Source of the DNA: Coptis chinensis
Lineage: Eukaryota > Streptophyta > Magnoliopsida > Ranunculales > Ranunculaceae
Length of the DNA stretch: 64,000 nt
Assembly: GCA_015680905.1 (NCBI GenBank)
Contig: CM027378.1
Coordinates: forward strand, 54,771,501 to 54,835,500
Reading direction: 5' to 3'
Shown here: positions 36,694-48,112 of the stretch, in pieces
How positions within the stretch are numbered: the stretch's first letter is position 1
Layout of the letters: every line of letters starts with the position of its first letter
Program-made: the position numbers and the translations under genes
The notes under the pieces: model-generated
Told to the model about the DNA's origin: nothing
The model's input: only the letters and a program-made list of their open reading frames with translations
The model's database searches: none

Positions 36694-38110
36694 CTAACCC
36701 ATCTTCTGAAAACTCACCCGCTTTTGCTTTCCAAATACACAGTTCTCACAGAAGTCAATTTCAGTCGACTGTAACTTTGGGAGTTTACCAGAAGAGTGAA
36801 GGATTTGCATTCCTTTCTCACTCATGTGACCAAGTCTGCGGTGCCAAACATTCGGATCCTCTATGCCATGTGCCACGGTAATTGACTCACAACCATGTGT
36901 AGTCATGTAGAGAGTACCATCTTTCTTACCATTTGCAACAACCATTGAACCCTCCGAGACCTTCCAAGTGTTGCCAGTGAAGACTATAACAAATCCTTTA
37001 CTTGCCAATTTCCTCACAAAAATCATATTTTTCCTCACATCCAAAACGTGTCTAACGTTCCTCAATAACCATGATGAGCCATTCATCTTGACATGCACGT
37101 CACCCTTGCCGATGATGTCATAAGGTTGGTCATCATCGAGAAAGACCGTTCCAAGGTCACCTTCGGTGTAGTTCTCAAAGAACTCTCGATGTGAGATAGC
37201 ATGTAAAAATGCGTCAGAATCAAGTACCCAAGACTCCTTATGCTCCATCGAACATATTAAAGCATCATATACCATCTTAACAACATTAGCTTCTTGATTC
37301 TTTTTCTTGTTCCTATTAATGTTTTTGTTGTTTCTTGGTGCCGGGTAATTGCTACTATAGTGGCCAGGCTTACCACAATTGTAGCATATAACTTCACTTA
37401 TATCTCGAAGATTGTGTTCAACGCTTTGCAATCGGGGGGCTTGAGATTTCGATCTCTCTCCCCCCCCCCCCCCCCCCCCTTTTTTCTTACCACGACTTCT
37501 GTATGAAATTCTTCCTCTACTTTCAGTGCTCAATGCCGACCCTGAAGTTGAAGGACTATCCTGTCTCCGGATTTCCTCGATTAGTACCATACTAACAACG
37601 TGTTCAAACTTCAACTTGGTCATTCCAGCAGAGCCACTAATAGCCGCTATAGTAGCTTTCCAACTTGGAGGCAATTGTCCAAGTATCGCCAAAGCTAGCA
37701 CCTCATCACTAAATGTAATCTCAACCGACTCCAATTGGTCCTTAGTTTGGTTGAATTCATTTAGGTGATCCTTGAAGGAGGTCCCCTCCGACATTCTTAT
37801 GCTAAAGAGCTTGGTGATCAAATAGACTTTGTTTGCAACCGAGGGTTGTTCATACATGGTAGTAAGTGCCTCCATGATAGACTTCACCATCTTCTCGATT
37901 TTAATATTGAAGGCTACCGACTTCGAGAGAGTCAAGCGGATTGTAGCCAATGCCTTTCTATCTTGCAAATATCATATGCCTTGCAGAATCTCATCGGGCT
38001 TCTCACTTATCAAAGTTTCCATCAAATCATTTTGATAGAGTACGTCCTCAATTTGCATCTTCCAATAGCCGAAGTTTGTACCATCAAACTTCTCTATCTT
38101 ATAACTTCCT
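36694..38110 (-). pseudogene. gag-protease-preintegrase region of the Tork-like element
   Basis: A 424-residue open stretch (37968-36694) contains the UBN2-type gag (SIMEALTTMYEQPSVANKVY, LAILGQLPPSWKATI), a CCHC knuckle (CYNCGKPGHYSSNYP), a protease start (SWVLDSDAFLHA) and a pre-integrase module (VWHRRLGHMSEKGMQIL, CENCVFGKQKR). A run of 20 C (37460-37479) encodes a glycine run in it. The first part of gag lies just upstream, to about 38110. Confidence 0.88.
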
Positions 38111-38249
38111 TTATCGGTTGTCATGACTTCCAATTAACCAAAACAACGGTGGAGAACCTCTCAAAGGAATTTCTACAAACACCTAGCTTTCAATGCTAAA
38201 GGTGTAGTCTTTTCCTCACACACCTTGTATACAATGATTCAAGAACCAA

Positions 38250-38261
38250 GCTCTGATACCA
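38250..38261 (-). promoter_or_regulatory. Primer-binding site, initiator-Met type
   Basis: Minus-strand TGGTATCAGAGC, two bases inside the 5' LTR; the standard copia primer site. Confidence 0.9.
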
Positions 38262-38263
38262 CT

Positions 38264-38934
38264 TGTTGGGAGATTTCACTAGGAAGTCACACCTCAACCT
38301 AGTTACTTTCAATCCCAAATGACTTCAACTTGGAGATCACACTAAGGAAGTCACCCACCCAAGACTTTGGTAGTTATCACAACAAACTCAACAAAGCAAA
38401 ACTGCTAATTTATCATCACAATTCATAGCAAACAATAAATATGAAAGTAAATGCAAAGAGACACAAAGATTTAAGGTGGTTCGGTAAATATTACCTACGT
38501 CCATACAAAAGCCGAGTTTCCTTTATAGTAAAGATTGGACAGTTTACAAGAGTCAACTAGAATCAAGAACAAGAAGCCTCACTCAAACCCTAGCTCAATA
38601 GAGCTCCCACAATTCCCATGAAATAAATCTCTCAAAAGTTGTCTCAAAACCCTAATCTACATAAAGGTACACATAGAAAAAGGTGAGAAAATGGACTTTG
38701 GGCCGAAATATCGACAAACTGTCAAAATTCCGGAAAGGTGGAGCGCGGGCGCGCCTTGGGCAAGGCAAGGGAAAGCGCATGCGTGCCTTCTTCGTTTCCA
38801 ACTTCCAGTAACATGAGCGTGTGCACCCCTTGGATCTGGCTGTAGAGAAGCGCGGGGGGCAGAATGAAAACATGCTGAAGATCAACAACATGGTCGGACA
38901 CCGGAGCAAAGCTGGACGGTTCCATAACCTAACA
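38264..38934 (-). repeat. 5' LTR of the Tork-like element
   Basis: 671 bp, the same ends as the 3' LTR, and homologous along its full length apart from small indels. It is slightly shorter in the GC-rich patch near 38850. The GAGCGCG-type motifs recur at 38740, 38771 and 38813. Confidence 0.93.
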
Positions 38935-38937
38935 CAT

Positions 38938-39971
38938 ACAGCTCATGCCGACAAAAAGGCTCTAGTTACTGTGGCTTTGAGAAGCTTCGTTGATGACCAG
39001 GGTAAGTCTTAAAGGTTGAATCATGTTATTTAGCTACGCAATCTAGTATCTAAATCTAATGAGTTTAATTGTGCCTAAAATGTTTCAAGTTGCCCTTAAA
39101 GAACTTGGAGCATATGCAAAGACCATGTGCAAATCCCTGAGGAAGCTTAAGAGGAGTTCAGTGGTGGTCACAGATATATTAAAAGCACTAATGAATTTGA
39201 CCTCCATCAATGCAGTGAGTGAACATGCTAAATTCGTAGTGATAGAGATTTGTCATCGATTAGCCCATACTAAAGTTACTGTATTCCAGACAGAACTTTG
39301 GTCCTGAGCTGAAGTAACTGAGATTGATTCAGGGAGCAATGGTGAAATCTTTCCTTGGTTCATCTAAAAGGCCGGGTATTTAGCAGGCCATTCTAATGGA
39401 ACTATAAAGGTATGCTGAGTATTATAGCCTCCATTTCAGAACACATATATTTCATCGAAACAACAATGGTACATGAAGGGTCGACTACGAAAATTTCGTT
39501 GTCCTAGGACATATTATCACGAAAATGAGATGAAATTGAAATGGTTTCAAAACAAAAATATGAATTACTTAAAATGAAACTGGATCGGTGAAACTGTTTT
39601 ACTCTGGATTGGATGTGCATCTTTGTCATTTTGGTAGCTGCGTCAGCTGCTGTGTTCTCTGGCTTCTTGTTTTTAATTAGACAACGGTTTAATTTCAGTA
39701 TACAATATACATTCTAGATGAATCTCCTAAAGTTAGACCATCAGATGCTTAGGGTAGACATTTAGATGAATCGCCAAAAGTTAGACCATTAGCTCAAGTA
39801 AAGATGCTAAATAAGATGCTGAATAAATTGTTGTTTAAATGTAGGTATGGGATGCTGGGAAGAGGGTATTGCGACTGATTCAAGAAACTCGCGAGCATAC
39901 AAAGGCAGTCACATGTCTGTCTATTCCATCATTGGGGGACACGCTATAGAGTGCTAGACAGAACGATAAGA
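38938..39971 (+). pseudogene. LIN: LIN-like exon cluster 1 (pre-WD40 and first WD40 repeats)
   Basis: The first exon reads AHADKKALVTVALRSFVDD before GTAAGT at 39002. The second reads ALKELGAYAKTMCKSLRKLK and LKALMNLTSINA before GTGAGT at 39215. The third starts TELW after TTCCAG and ends AGHSNGTIK before GTATGC. The fourth starts VWDAGKRVLRLIQETREHTK and ends before GTAAGT at 39972. Order and phase match the family: stalk helix, then the first WD40 repeats. The stop at 39305-39307 and the two frame changes fall in exons three and four. Confidence 0.85.
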
Positions 39972-40796
39972 GTAAGTATTTCCATTCAATGTTATTATCC
40001 AAACATAAGATCCAGAATACTATTTTTTTTCGATAATTTGATCCAGAATACTATGAATGAACTGCTGACCGTGGAAGCCTATAATATGTCAAATTTAGTT
40101 ACATTATGTATAAAATATTATGGGTCCTGTATTGGGCGCCACCATAATTGGATTGGGCAGCCTCCAGCCCAAGCCCAAATCGCGAAGCCCAGTACACCCC
40201 TCCCCCTTCCCTTTCCATCGCGAAACCGGAAAAACCTCCCCTAACCGGTCATCTCTCTAGCGCAAACCCTTCGAACCCTAACCAAAAAAACCCAAAAACA
40301 ATCCAATCTTATTGAACCAATCCAATCCATAATTTAATCCAATTCTGCTGAAATTTAATCCAATCGCGATCCAATCCAATCCAACATTCAAGCTTTTGCA
40401 ATTTCGCCATTGAAGCTTTTGCAAGTTAGGAGAGCGGTGAAAGCTTGAAATTTCGTCATTTCCAGTTGTTCGATTCTTGCATTGTACTCTTTGATTCATT
40501 TCCAGTCTGAAGGTACGAACTGAAATTTATTGGATTGTGGTTTGTTTCTGATTAGTGTTTTTAATGACCCAGCTCGATTTGTGTTCTGAAGTTTAATTGC
40601 ATTGGCTATATATACTATTTTGGAAACATCCCATGTGCTTGAGATGCTTGGTTTTGCCGTTGGTGTTCCTTTGTGTGTTTCCCCATGGCATTTGATCAAT
40701 AGTGGCCATCTTAAAAAAATGTACAAGATAAAAGAGTTAATTGCCTGTCTCAAGTAGTGTCAGTGTGAAATATTTCTGGTTGACAATACTGACGAT
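39972..40796 (+). other. Intron sequence with a leader-like block
   Basis: Within the large LIN intron. About 40135-40510 is richer in GC and pyrimidine, with CAGCCCAAGCCCAAATCG, TCGAACCCTAACC and a run of CCAATCCAAT-type repeats (40300-40390). It looks like the promoter/5'-untranslated type of sequence found at plant gene starts, but no coding exon follows that I can identify. Confidence 0.4.
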
Positions 40797-41040
40797 CAGT
40801 GGTGGAGCCAGGACTTTGATCTAAGGGGGCCTGTTGCAAAATAGTTGGGCTTGGCTATTTTTTAAGAGATTATTTGGTTAACATTTTCTCTTAATTTGCA
40901 TTGTGAACATGTTACTAATGATTTAGCAGTGTTGAAATGGTCATGTTGTTGCTCTGTTAGTACTACTACTTTTTTTTTTGTCATAAGTTAAGGGGGGAGG
41001 GGCCTACGCCCTACCTCGCCTGCACATAGCTCCGCCACTG
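40797..41040. mobile_element. hAT-like MITE (CAGTGG terminal repeats)
   Basis: The element begins CAGTGGTGGAGCCAGGA and ends TAGCTCCGCCACTG, an imperfect terminal inverted repeat of the CAGTGGCGGAGC type that is common in plant hAT-derived MITEs. The 8-bp flanks CTGACGAT (40789-40796) and CTAATGAT (41041-41048) match at six of eight positions, consistent with an aged hAT target duplication. 244 bp, non-coding. Confidence 0.8.
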
Positions 41041-44000
41041 CTAATGATTATGTTTCTGCCTTTTGTTTATGATATTCTGATGTTTGAATCTTTGTATTAA
41101 GGAGAAGTAGTTGGGTTTCTTTACAGTTCATGACCTTTTACTTCCTCCCTTTCTTTATGACCTTATTTAATCCTATATTCTGCTACAAGAACCATATTCC
41201 AAGTGATGTTGTACACTTGTACATATTTCATGATCCCAAGTATTCCACTTTATCATGTTACGCCGTTCCAATTTGATTAGACTTAGAGACTGTAGATGTC
41301 TAGAGCATCAATGATAAGAGTGTATCTAAGTACCTAGAGTTCTGTTATTAGGTACTTATGGTTTTGGCTTTAATAACACATAAAAGATAGCAGCTATAGC
41401 ATTTTGTCTTATATTATTGTATATTAGATTTATTGTTTCCTTTTCATATGTTCATTTTGTTTGCTGCAAATTTGAGATGCTTCATGCACTAGTTTGTCCT
41501 ATGCTTGATGAGATTGAAATCGTAAACCAAAGCCTAAGCCTTTTCGATTTTCACTTGTGTGTTTCCAAGATGCAATTAGTATGTCTCTCCTTGGGACTTG
41601 GTGGAATGAATGCAACGAAGCATTGTTGCGGGGTCTAAGCTGGGGTGCTCAAACATGTTTAACAACAGTTCAAGGTGTGTAGCTAAGATGGTACTTGGAA
41701 AATATGAAGTGAGAATCAGCAAACACTTTGAAATTGGTTGCCAACATAGATGGGAGAGAAGAAACTGTAATATATGATCTATCAGAAACAAGTAAAAACG
41801 AGGAGTTAAAGAAAGACTTAGATTGTTACATTTTGATAGAAGTTAGTTGGACATGTATATCAACAGTACTATTACTCAAGGAAGGTTTAGATGCACATAT
41901 TCTCTCATACAGTAAGAAAAAAAATGAAAGACATCTTCAAGTTGGTATGATCTCACAGATATTACTTTTCACATTGTTAAATTCGATGCCCTTTACAATG
42001 AACCTTTTGATTCGAGTTTCAAACTTTTATAACTTGTAGGAGAGTTTGAAGCATTTTCATTAGGGAAGAAATCCGACATACTTTGAACTTTAAAAGGTGA
42101 TAGGGCCCATGAGTCTGATTGATACCCTATTATGCTCTTCAAAACCTGCTCCGCATTACATTTTGATGCGGCTAAGGAACTACGAGCAAGAATTTTCCGG
42201 ATTGGTGGCTTAGGATCTCAAACACCTAAAAAGGAGTGCTAGCATCCTGATCCCTCGGTAATGTGTGGAGTTCGGTAGGTGTGGGGTGCTAACGTCACCC
42301 TCAGTAGAGGGAAGATTCTTGAATTATTATATGAAATGTCAAGGAATGAGTATGAGTTAAGGGGAAGGGGAATTGAGTGATGTTAAGCAGTACAAAGAAA
42401 ACCTGGGAGACAGTGAAGCGGACAAAGAAGACGATAGACTAGACTTCAATTATTCTGGAGGGGGTAAAGGAAGTGGAATATTGACTAGGAACGGATAGTC
42501 CCAATGGATGGAGGGGGAGGGGGAGTAGTTAGGTGATCCCTACTAGTGGTCTTTGGTCCTTGAAGTGCCTTTAGTGCCATCTTGGTGGTGGAACTTTGGT
42601 TTTAGGACTATTTCTATTTTTTGGCATCCTTTTTTGCTGTTGGTATGTCTGTAACTTTGCTATTGTGAGCTAGGTGGTTTAGGGGTGTACATGGGTTTTG
42701 GACCTGGTCCTTGAACATTCGCTTTGCTTTTGTTTTTGGTGTTGATGCAATAGTTCTGCTATATCAGTATGATAATCATTTACTGATAAAAAGAGCATCA
42801 TGAACCCTCATACCCCAGTAACAGACAGTGAAAAACTTGAGCAGAGTTTTAATTATTTTGTTTAGAAGATAACATATAAAAACAAAGTTGCACAGATACA
42901 ATGCTAGATCGTGTAAGAATATCGAGTAACTGATAAGCAGGCCCATGTCAATAGTTGCAGCAATGCCAATCCAAGCTGACAACCCATGTGACACCAAATT
43001 TGATGAAGAAACTCTTCAGTTTTGTAGGTTGTGCCTTCTTAGACTAATGAATCAACAATGATAGGTTCCATTATTTAATTTTTTTTTACAAATAATTTTC
43101 TGATATTTGGATTTTGAAGTTATTTTTTTCAACACATGGATCAAGTGATTGTAGGCCGTCTGCTTCAATTTTTTCCATATAGAGCCAACAAAATATAGTC
43201 TGCATCTTTAAGGCCCCGTTTGAAAATTAAAAAACGAGTTACTTTACATCTTGTTGCTAAACTTTTATAGTGCTCATCTTTCATACCTAATATTTTCCTT
43301 TAGGGCATGATGTTATAAGAGAATATACTTTTACCATTTTATGATTAGTGTTTCTATACATTCTGTTACTCACCTTTCATACTGCTTATGTTCTTGAGTC
43401 TTGACTAATGAGTAATGACCTTGATCACATGCAGCTTTTACGAGTACTTGTTTAAGGTCTGGATACAGGGGAACAAACTGAAGTGGTAAAGCATTATAGG
43501 TGAGAAGCTCTTTCTTTGGTCATTATATCTTTGTGTTTTCCTCTTTGCTGCTAATGATTTCTGCTTTACCAATCAAATGGAGCAAATGCATCTATTACTC
43601 TTTTCCTTATGAAACTAATATGCATGATATCAGCATATATCTTTTTATTTTGGGAATATGTCCCTATTGCTCCAAATTTTGGTCATCATTACTAACAAAG
43701 TGTTCATACTTTTTAAAATAGAATAGCTAGGTACATAGTCTATTATATCTGTAAATAATGCTACACCATATGAGATCATTTGTGTTTCATTAAAAGATAG
43801 TGTGCTCTCAAGCTGCTATTTCAGATGCTACACACTTGTGTTTGACACTAATGCACGTACCCAGATCATTTTCACATAGGAGTGAGCATACTGTTGGAGA
43901 AGTGTGAGGTTGTGAGAGATGCGATAAATAGAAGTTATGGCTAATGAGAGTTTTCATAAACTTCTTAGTTCTGTTGTCTAACTTTTTAGAAATTCTAAAA

Positions 44001-44724
44001 ATCTATAATGATGTGGGGGACTTGGGTTTGGACATTTGTTTGTATATGAAAGATGATAGTCGTGATTGGTGAGTTGCATTTTCACATGTATTTTTTTACG
44101 GAACATGGTGTAAATTAGTATTTTCTTACTAGTTGGGAACTAGAATTTTGTTTATCACTCATATGCTAAAATTATTTCAATGGAAGAACATGTTTACGAT
44201 GATCTGAAATTTTAGTTTATTGTTTTATGAAGTATAGATTCCAATAAAAAAAATCTTTTATAAGCTTAACATTGTACTTTGTTTTCAGTGCTGTAGTGTT
44301 CTAAATGCCACTAATTCTTTAGATCCGGAAAATAGCATACATTTTTAGAAAAAGAAAAGGAAGGGAGGAAAAGTTCGTAATTGTGAATAATATATATTGG
44401 AATTACGGAATATTCATATTGGCACTCAAACTTATGATTGGAATTACTTTGTGATGAGAGTTCATGTAATGTAGAAGTAAGAGTCAGAGTTAAGTTCTAC
44501 ACCCTTTTTCTATGCAACTTTCGTCCGTAGAAGTTTACAACTTGATTGTCCTGTACATATGTAAGTATAAAATTCTGGTCAGTTTTTCGCTTGAGAGCTA
44601 AATGAGGACTTCTGCTGTTTGTTTGCTTGTTTGGTATTGTATTTTACTGTTTCTAACATAGGTGTAGATTTGATTAAACTTAGTTTCAAAGTTACTAATA
44701 CTTGTTTTATTTTTCTTTGGAGCG
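41041..44724. other. Non-coding intron sequence
   Basis: No gene is supported. A short hairpin AAGTACCTA..TAGGTACTT lies near 41335. The 42100-42560 stretch is less AT-rich and contains GGGGTGCTAACGTCACCC-like text reminiscent of old repeat leaders, without motif support. The open frame at 41728-42039 has no recognisable domain. Confidence 0.45.
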
Positions 44725-47060
44725 ATGGGTCCTCGATCAAAGAATGTGAAGAATGTAGCGAAAACTACATTCAAGGGTGTGAAGAAATTGTTTGGTGGCG
44801 GTTCCTCTAGTGGTGATGCAATTGGAAGAAAGAGACAAAGGGCAGAGGGCTTAACGGCATCAACGCGTAGAGAGGACCATTTGGGAAAAGAGGTTCCTGA
44901 AGTTGATTCATCGAGTGAAGATAGTGTAGATAGTGATAACAATGTAGGTTTAGATGTAAATATGGACAAAGGGAAGAGTATAGTGGAAGAGGAGAGTGAG
45001 GAGGATGAGGAGGAGGGGGATGAGCAGGATGAGCAAGATGATGATGTGGAAGAATATGTGGTAGAAGACGTACCACCAGTGGAAGAAGCACCTCTGGTAT
45101 TGGATTTCGTAAGAAAATCCAATGATGATTTGGAGTTTAAAAAAGGTGTGTATGGGGTAGCCCGTATGAGTCAAAGTTGTTGTATGACTATGCGGTGCAT
45201 GTCGCTCACGATGTTTGGGAGAGAAGGATAATATTTTGTTTTTCTATAGTACTTTGATTTTCTTTTACAAAATCTTTTGTTTCTGCTCATATATATCTAA
45301 TGCATGCTCAGTTGTTTCAGGAGGATCGTGGAGCGTTGAAGTGTGTTTCGCACTCAGCAAAGTTATCCCAATGGGATTTCAAGAATGAATTTCAAAAGTC
45401 TCCGAGATTTGCCCAACAGTTGAGAAGGACTGGGTTGTTTGATCTCATGGAAGGTTATCACGAGCATATAGATCCACCATTAATCTCTGCGTTTGTGGGG
45501 AGATGGCATCCGGAAACCAACACCTTCCATATGCCAGTTGGAGAGATGGCTGTGACTTTGAACGATGTTGTCCAAATCTGTGTAGTCACAATTAGAGAAA
45601 GAGCGGTGCAAGGGGATAGTGAGCTGAACTTACAAGAATCGATAAATCTCCTACATCATGCTCTGGGGTATGGACATTGATTTGATTAGGGCGGAGATGG
45701 AAGCTAGCAGGTTCACTTCAAAAGTAAGGCTTAAATTTATCTGGAAGCATTTTTGCGAACAAGGTTCATGATAGCCCCATATGTGACGCTGCTGGGATGG
45801 TGGTGGAGAAGGCCTCGAGTTTCTAGGAAGTCCAACGGGCTGTCAGAGCTTTTATCCTGTTTTTCTTTGGATGTGCCATTTTTACTGACAAGTCTGGGAC
45901 TGGAGTGCCTATATGTTATCTGAGGCCGTTATTGAGATTCAGTGAGATAGAAGAATATGCATGGGGTGTAGCAATTTTGGCGTTTTTGGATAGAAGTCTT
46001 GGGGCTGCTATATATGTGAAGGTGAAAGGGGTTACAGGCTATATGACTCTTCTACAGGTAAAACTTGAGTATTTTAGAGTTTATTTTTTTTAATGTTAAT
46101 TTTATTACTCTACCAATATGTTAACTATTTGTGTATATCTAGGCGTAGATCTATGAGTATTTTTCGGTACTCAGAGCAGTCCCAAACTTCGACTATAGCT
46201 TGTCTCAGTCGCGTGCTCATAGACACATAGTAGTTGCTCCATACTATTACGATACAACGCATGCATTGTAGTATTATCGAGCGATACTTGATGATTTGAA
46301 TTTTTTCAATGTAAATATTTAAGTTTAAGTATTTAAGTTTGTTTATAATTTTTTTTAGTAATTGATCATTGGAGTTGTTAATGACACATTTGATTTTGTT
46401 TCAGGTTGATTGGCATCTATACAAAAATTTCAGAGATACAAACCCGATCGATGACTTTGCATTTTTTGAGGGATTGCTATGTTTTTTCAATATTGTCGAG
46501 CTTTACGCTGTTTCAAGGGTGGTGTGTTAGTTTGGTCACATGCAGCTTGTACCTGTAGATCCTCCAACACCAAATTGGAGAACAAGAACTGAGGCAGGAC
46601 GCGGGTATGAGGTGAACTTGACCAATATTGGGCCACTTTACTGGGAGTCATGGCAAAATCATGTGATCCAACCCTGCAATCGAGGACCTATCTCGTCTTA
46701 TCTATGGGAGTGTCATCAAAACTACATGACTTGATATGCGAGGAATTCTCATGTAGCTTTGGTGAACCCTGAGCGTCTTCCTATTCATCCCTCCCTGGAG
46801 ACACTGCCTAACTGTTCACCGATTGTAAGTATTATGATTTTTAATTGAGTTTCTCTAACTGTGATTTTTTGCATTCGATTGGTAACTTATCTTGATTTCC
46901 CTTTTTTCGACAGAACGACATCATCAATGAAACCAATCGTTTGCTAGAGAGAGATCTGCAATTGGCTGGGAATAATATTCCAGAGGAAGCAAGGTCCTCC
47001 TTCGAACGAGCGTACAACTTGACTAGGTGCAAGTACAGTAGTGGGCGTTATAGTTCATGA
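44725..47060 (+). pseudogene. Plant mobile domain (PMD, aminotransferase-like) gene, probably decayed
   Basis: An acidic N-terminal exon (MGPRSKNVKNVAKTTFKGVK, then a Glu/Asp run at 44985-45070) is followed by PMD-type segments: FAQQLRRTGLFDLMEGYHEH and SAFVGRWHPETNTFHMPVGE (45300-45680), LRFSEIEEYAWGVAILAFLD (45905-46093), VDWHLYKNFRDTNPIDDFAF (about 46405), a conserved proline-rich block near 46540-46735, and a last exon with NDIINETNRLLERDLQLAGN ending at 47060. PMD proteins include MAIL1/MAIN and many transposon-borne copies. The frame shifts near 45145, lesions occur around 45690-45900, and the donor after the first exon is not clear. No transposase was seen on this strand. Confidence 0.75.
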
Positions 47061-47276
47061 TTTGTTTCAGTTTAGGGTTTGTAACTTTGTTAACTTTGTA
47101 ATTTGTAACTTTGGAACGAATGGATGGATTATTTGATTTGGAATGAATGGATGAATATGATGTTTGAATGATGTTTGATTAAGTGGAATCTTGATTTTGA
47201 ATGATGTTTGATTAAGTGGAATTTGATGAATATGAAAGTGTTGTAAAAACGAAATTAACTTTTAAAACTTTTTTGT

Positions 47277-47507
47277 CGAAACGACCCAGCCACATTGTTT
47301 GATATAAAGGCCAAATGACCTTGTCAGATCGTTTGTCATTTATACCAAACGGCTGCGGCAGATCGTTTGGCTTTATGCTCAAACGACCCAGCCACATCGT
47401 TTGGTATAAATGCCAAACGACCTCGTCAGATCGTTTGACTTAAAACTTAAACGACCCAGCCACATCGTTTGGTATAAAAGTCAAACGACTTGAGCATGTC
47501 GTTTCGG
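47277..47507. repeat. Hairpin-repeat array A (7 units of about 34 bp)
   Basis: Seven units of the form CAAACGACCCAGCCACATCG followed by TTTGG and a TATAAA-type spacer. Each unit is itself an inverted repeat (AAACGA..TCGTTT) with a 9-11 base loop. The loops alternate between CCCAGCCACA and CCTCGTCAGA types. The array lies just downstream of the PMD stop codon. Confidence 0.9.
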
Positions 47508-48055
47508 TCATTATTGATAACATACAAACATTATTTCCAAATCACTCGATTGCCGTCCAAATCAACTTAGTCGATCACTTGATTTCCAAATCAAATCAAA
47601 TAAAAGCCCTAACATTAAAATCAAATCAAATTACACTTATTCCAAATTACATCAAAATATCATATCGACAACATACAAACAACTTAGTCAATCACTCGAT
47701 TTCCAAATCAAATCAAATAAAAGCCCTAACATTAAAATAAAATCAAATTACACTTGTTCCAAATTACATCAAAATATCATATCGACAACATACAAACAAC
47801 TTAATCGATCACTCGATTTCTAAATCAAATCAAATAAAAGCCCTAACATTAAAATAAAATCAAATTACACTTGTTCCAAATTACATCAAAATATCATATC
47901 GACAACATACAAACAACTTAGTCGATCACTCGATTTTCAAATCAAATCAAATAAAAGCCCTAACATTAAAATAAAATCAAATTACACTTGTTCCAAATTA
48001 CATCAAAATATCATAACGACAACATACAAACAACTTAGTCGATAACATGTACGGT
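47508..48055. repeat. 117-bp tandem repeat, about 4.3 units
   Basis: Units begin CAACATACAAACAACTTAGT at 47669, 47786, 47903 and 48020, spaced exactly 117 bp, with a more diverged first unit from about 47518 and a short last one. Units are AT-rich and more than 95 percent alike by eye, so expansion was fairly recent. Non-coding. Confidence 0.93.
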
Positions 48056-48112
48056 TGGGTCTTCAACGAGCTCGCTTTCCCATATTAGATTGGGAATATT
48101 TAATGCCATAAA

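Larger units (their letters stand above)
33367..38934 (-). mobile_element. Ty1/copia Tork-like retrotransposon with both LTRs
   Basis: LTRs at 33367-34053 and 38264-38934 are flanked by the 5-bp target duplication CATAC (33362-33366 and 38935-38939). Minus-strand order is PBS (38250-38261), gag and protease (about 38110-36694), integrase (about 36669-35965) and reverse transcriptase/RNase H (about 35723-34164). Reverse-transcriptase motifs (KALQNKWVFRVKEEHDGSKR, YLEQLDVKTAFLHGDL) indicate the Tork/Tnt1 lineage. It is structurally complete but its coding region is broken in about five places. LTRs look roughly 95 percent identical, a moderately young insertion. Confidence 0.93.

Noticed and set aside
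37765-38199. 144-residue plus-strand frame
   Set aside because: Antisense to the Tork-like gag coding region.
40130-40145. GGGCGCCACC as a second Athila-type primer-binding site
   Set aside because: No LTR end precedes it and no gag follows; the match is only six bases.
41728-42039. 103-residue plus-strand frame in the LIN intron
   Set aside because: No motif, no splice context and no counterpart recognised; not supported as a gene.
43203-43240. GGCCCCGTTTG as a MITE terminus
   Set aside because: Only one end is visible; no inverted partner within 1 kb.
44598-45122. 174-residue serine-rich minus-strand frame
   Set aside because: It mirrors the acidic GAG/GAT-rich PMD exon on the other strand; composition artefact.
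47277-47507. CRISPR-like array of 34-bp spaced repeats
   Set aside because: Eukaryotic context, no unique spacers of constant length, no cas genes. The units are hairpin minisatellite repeats.
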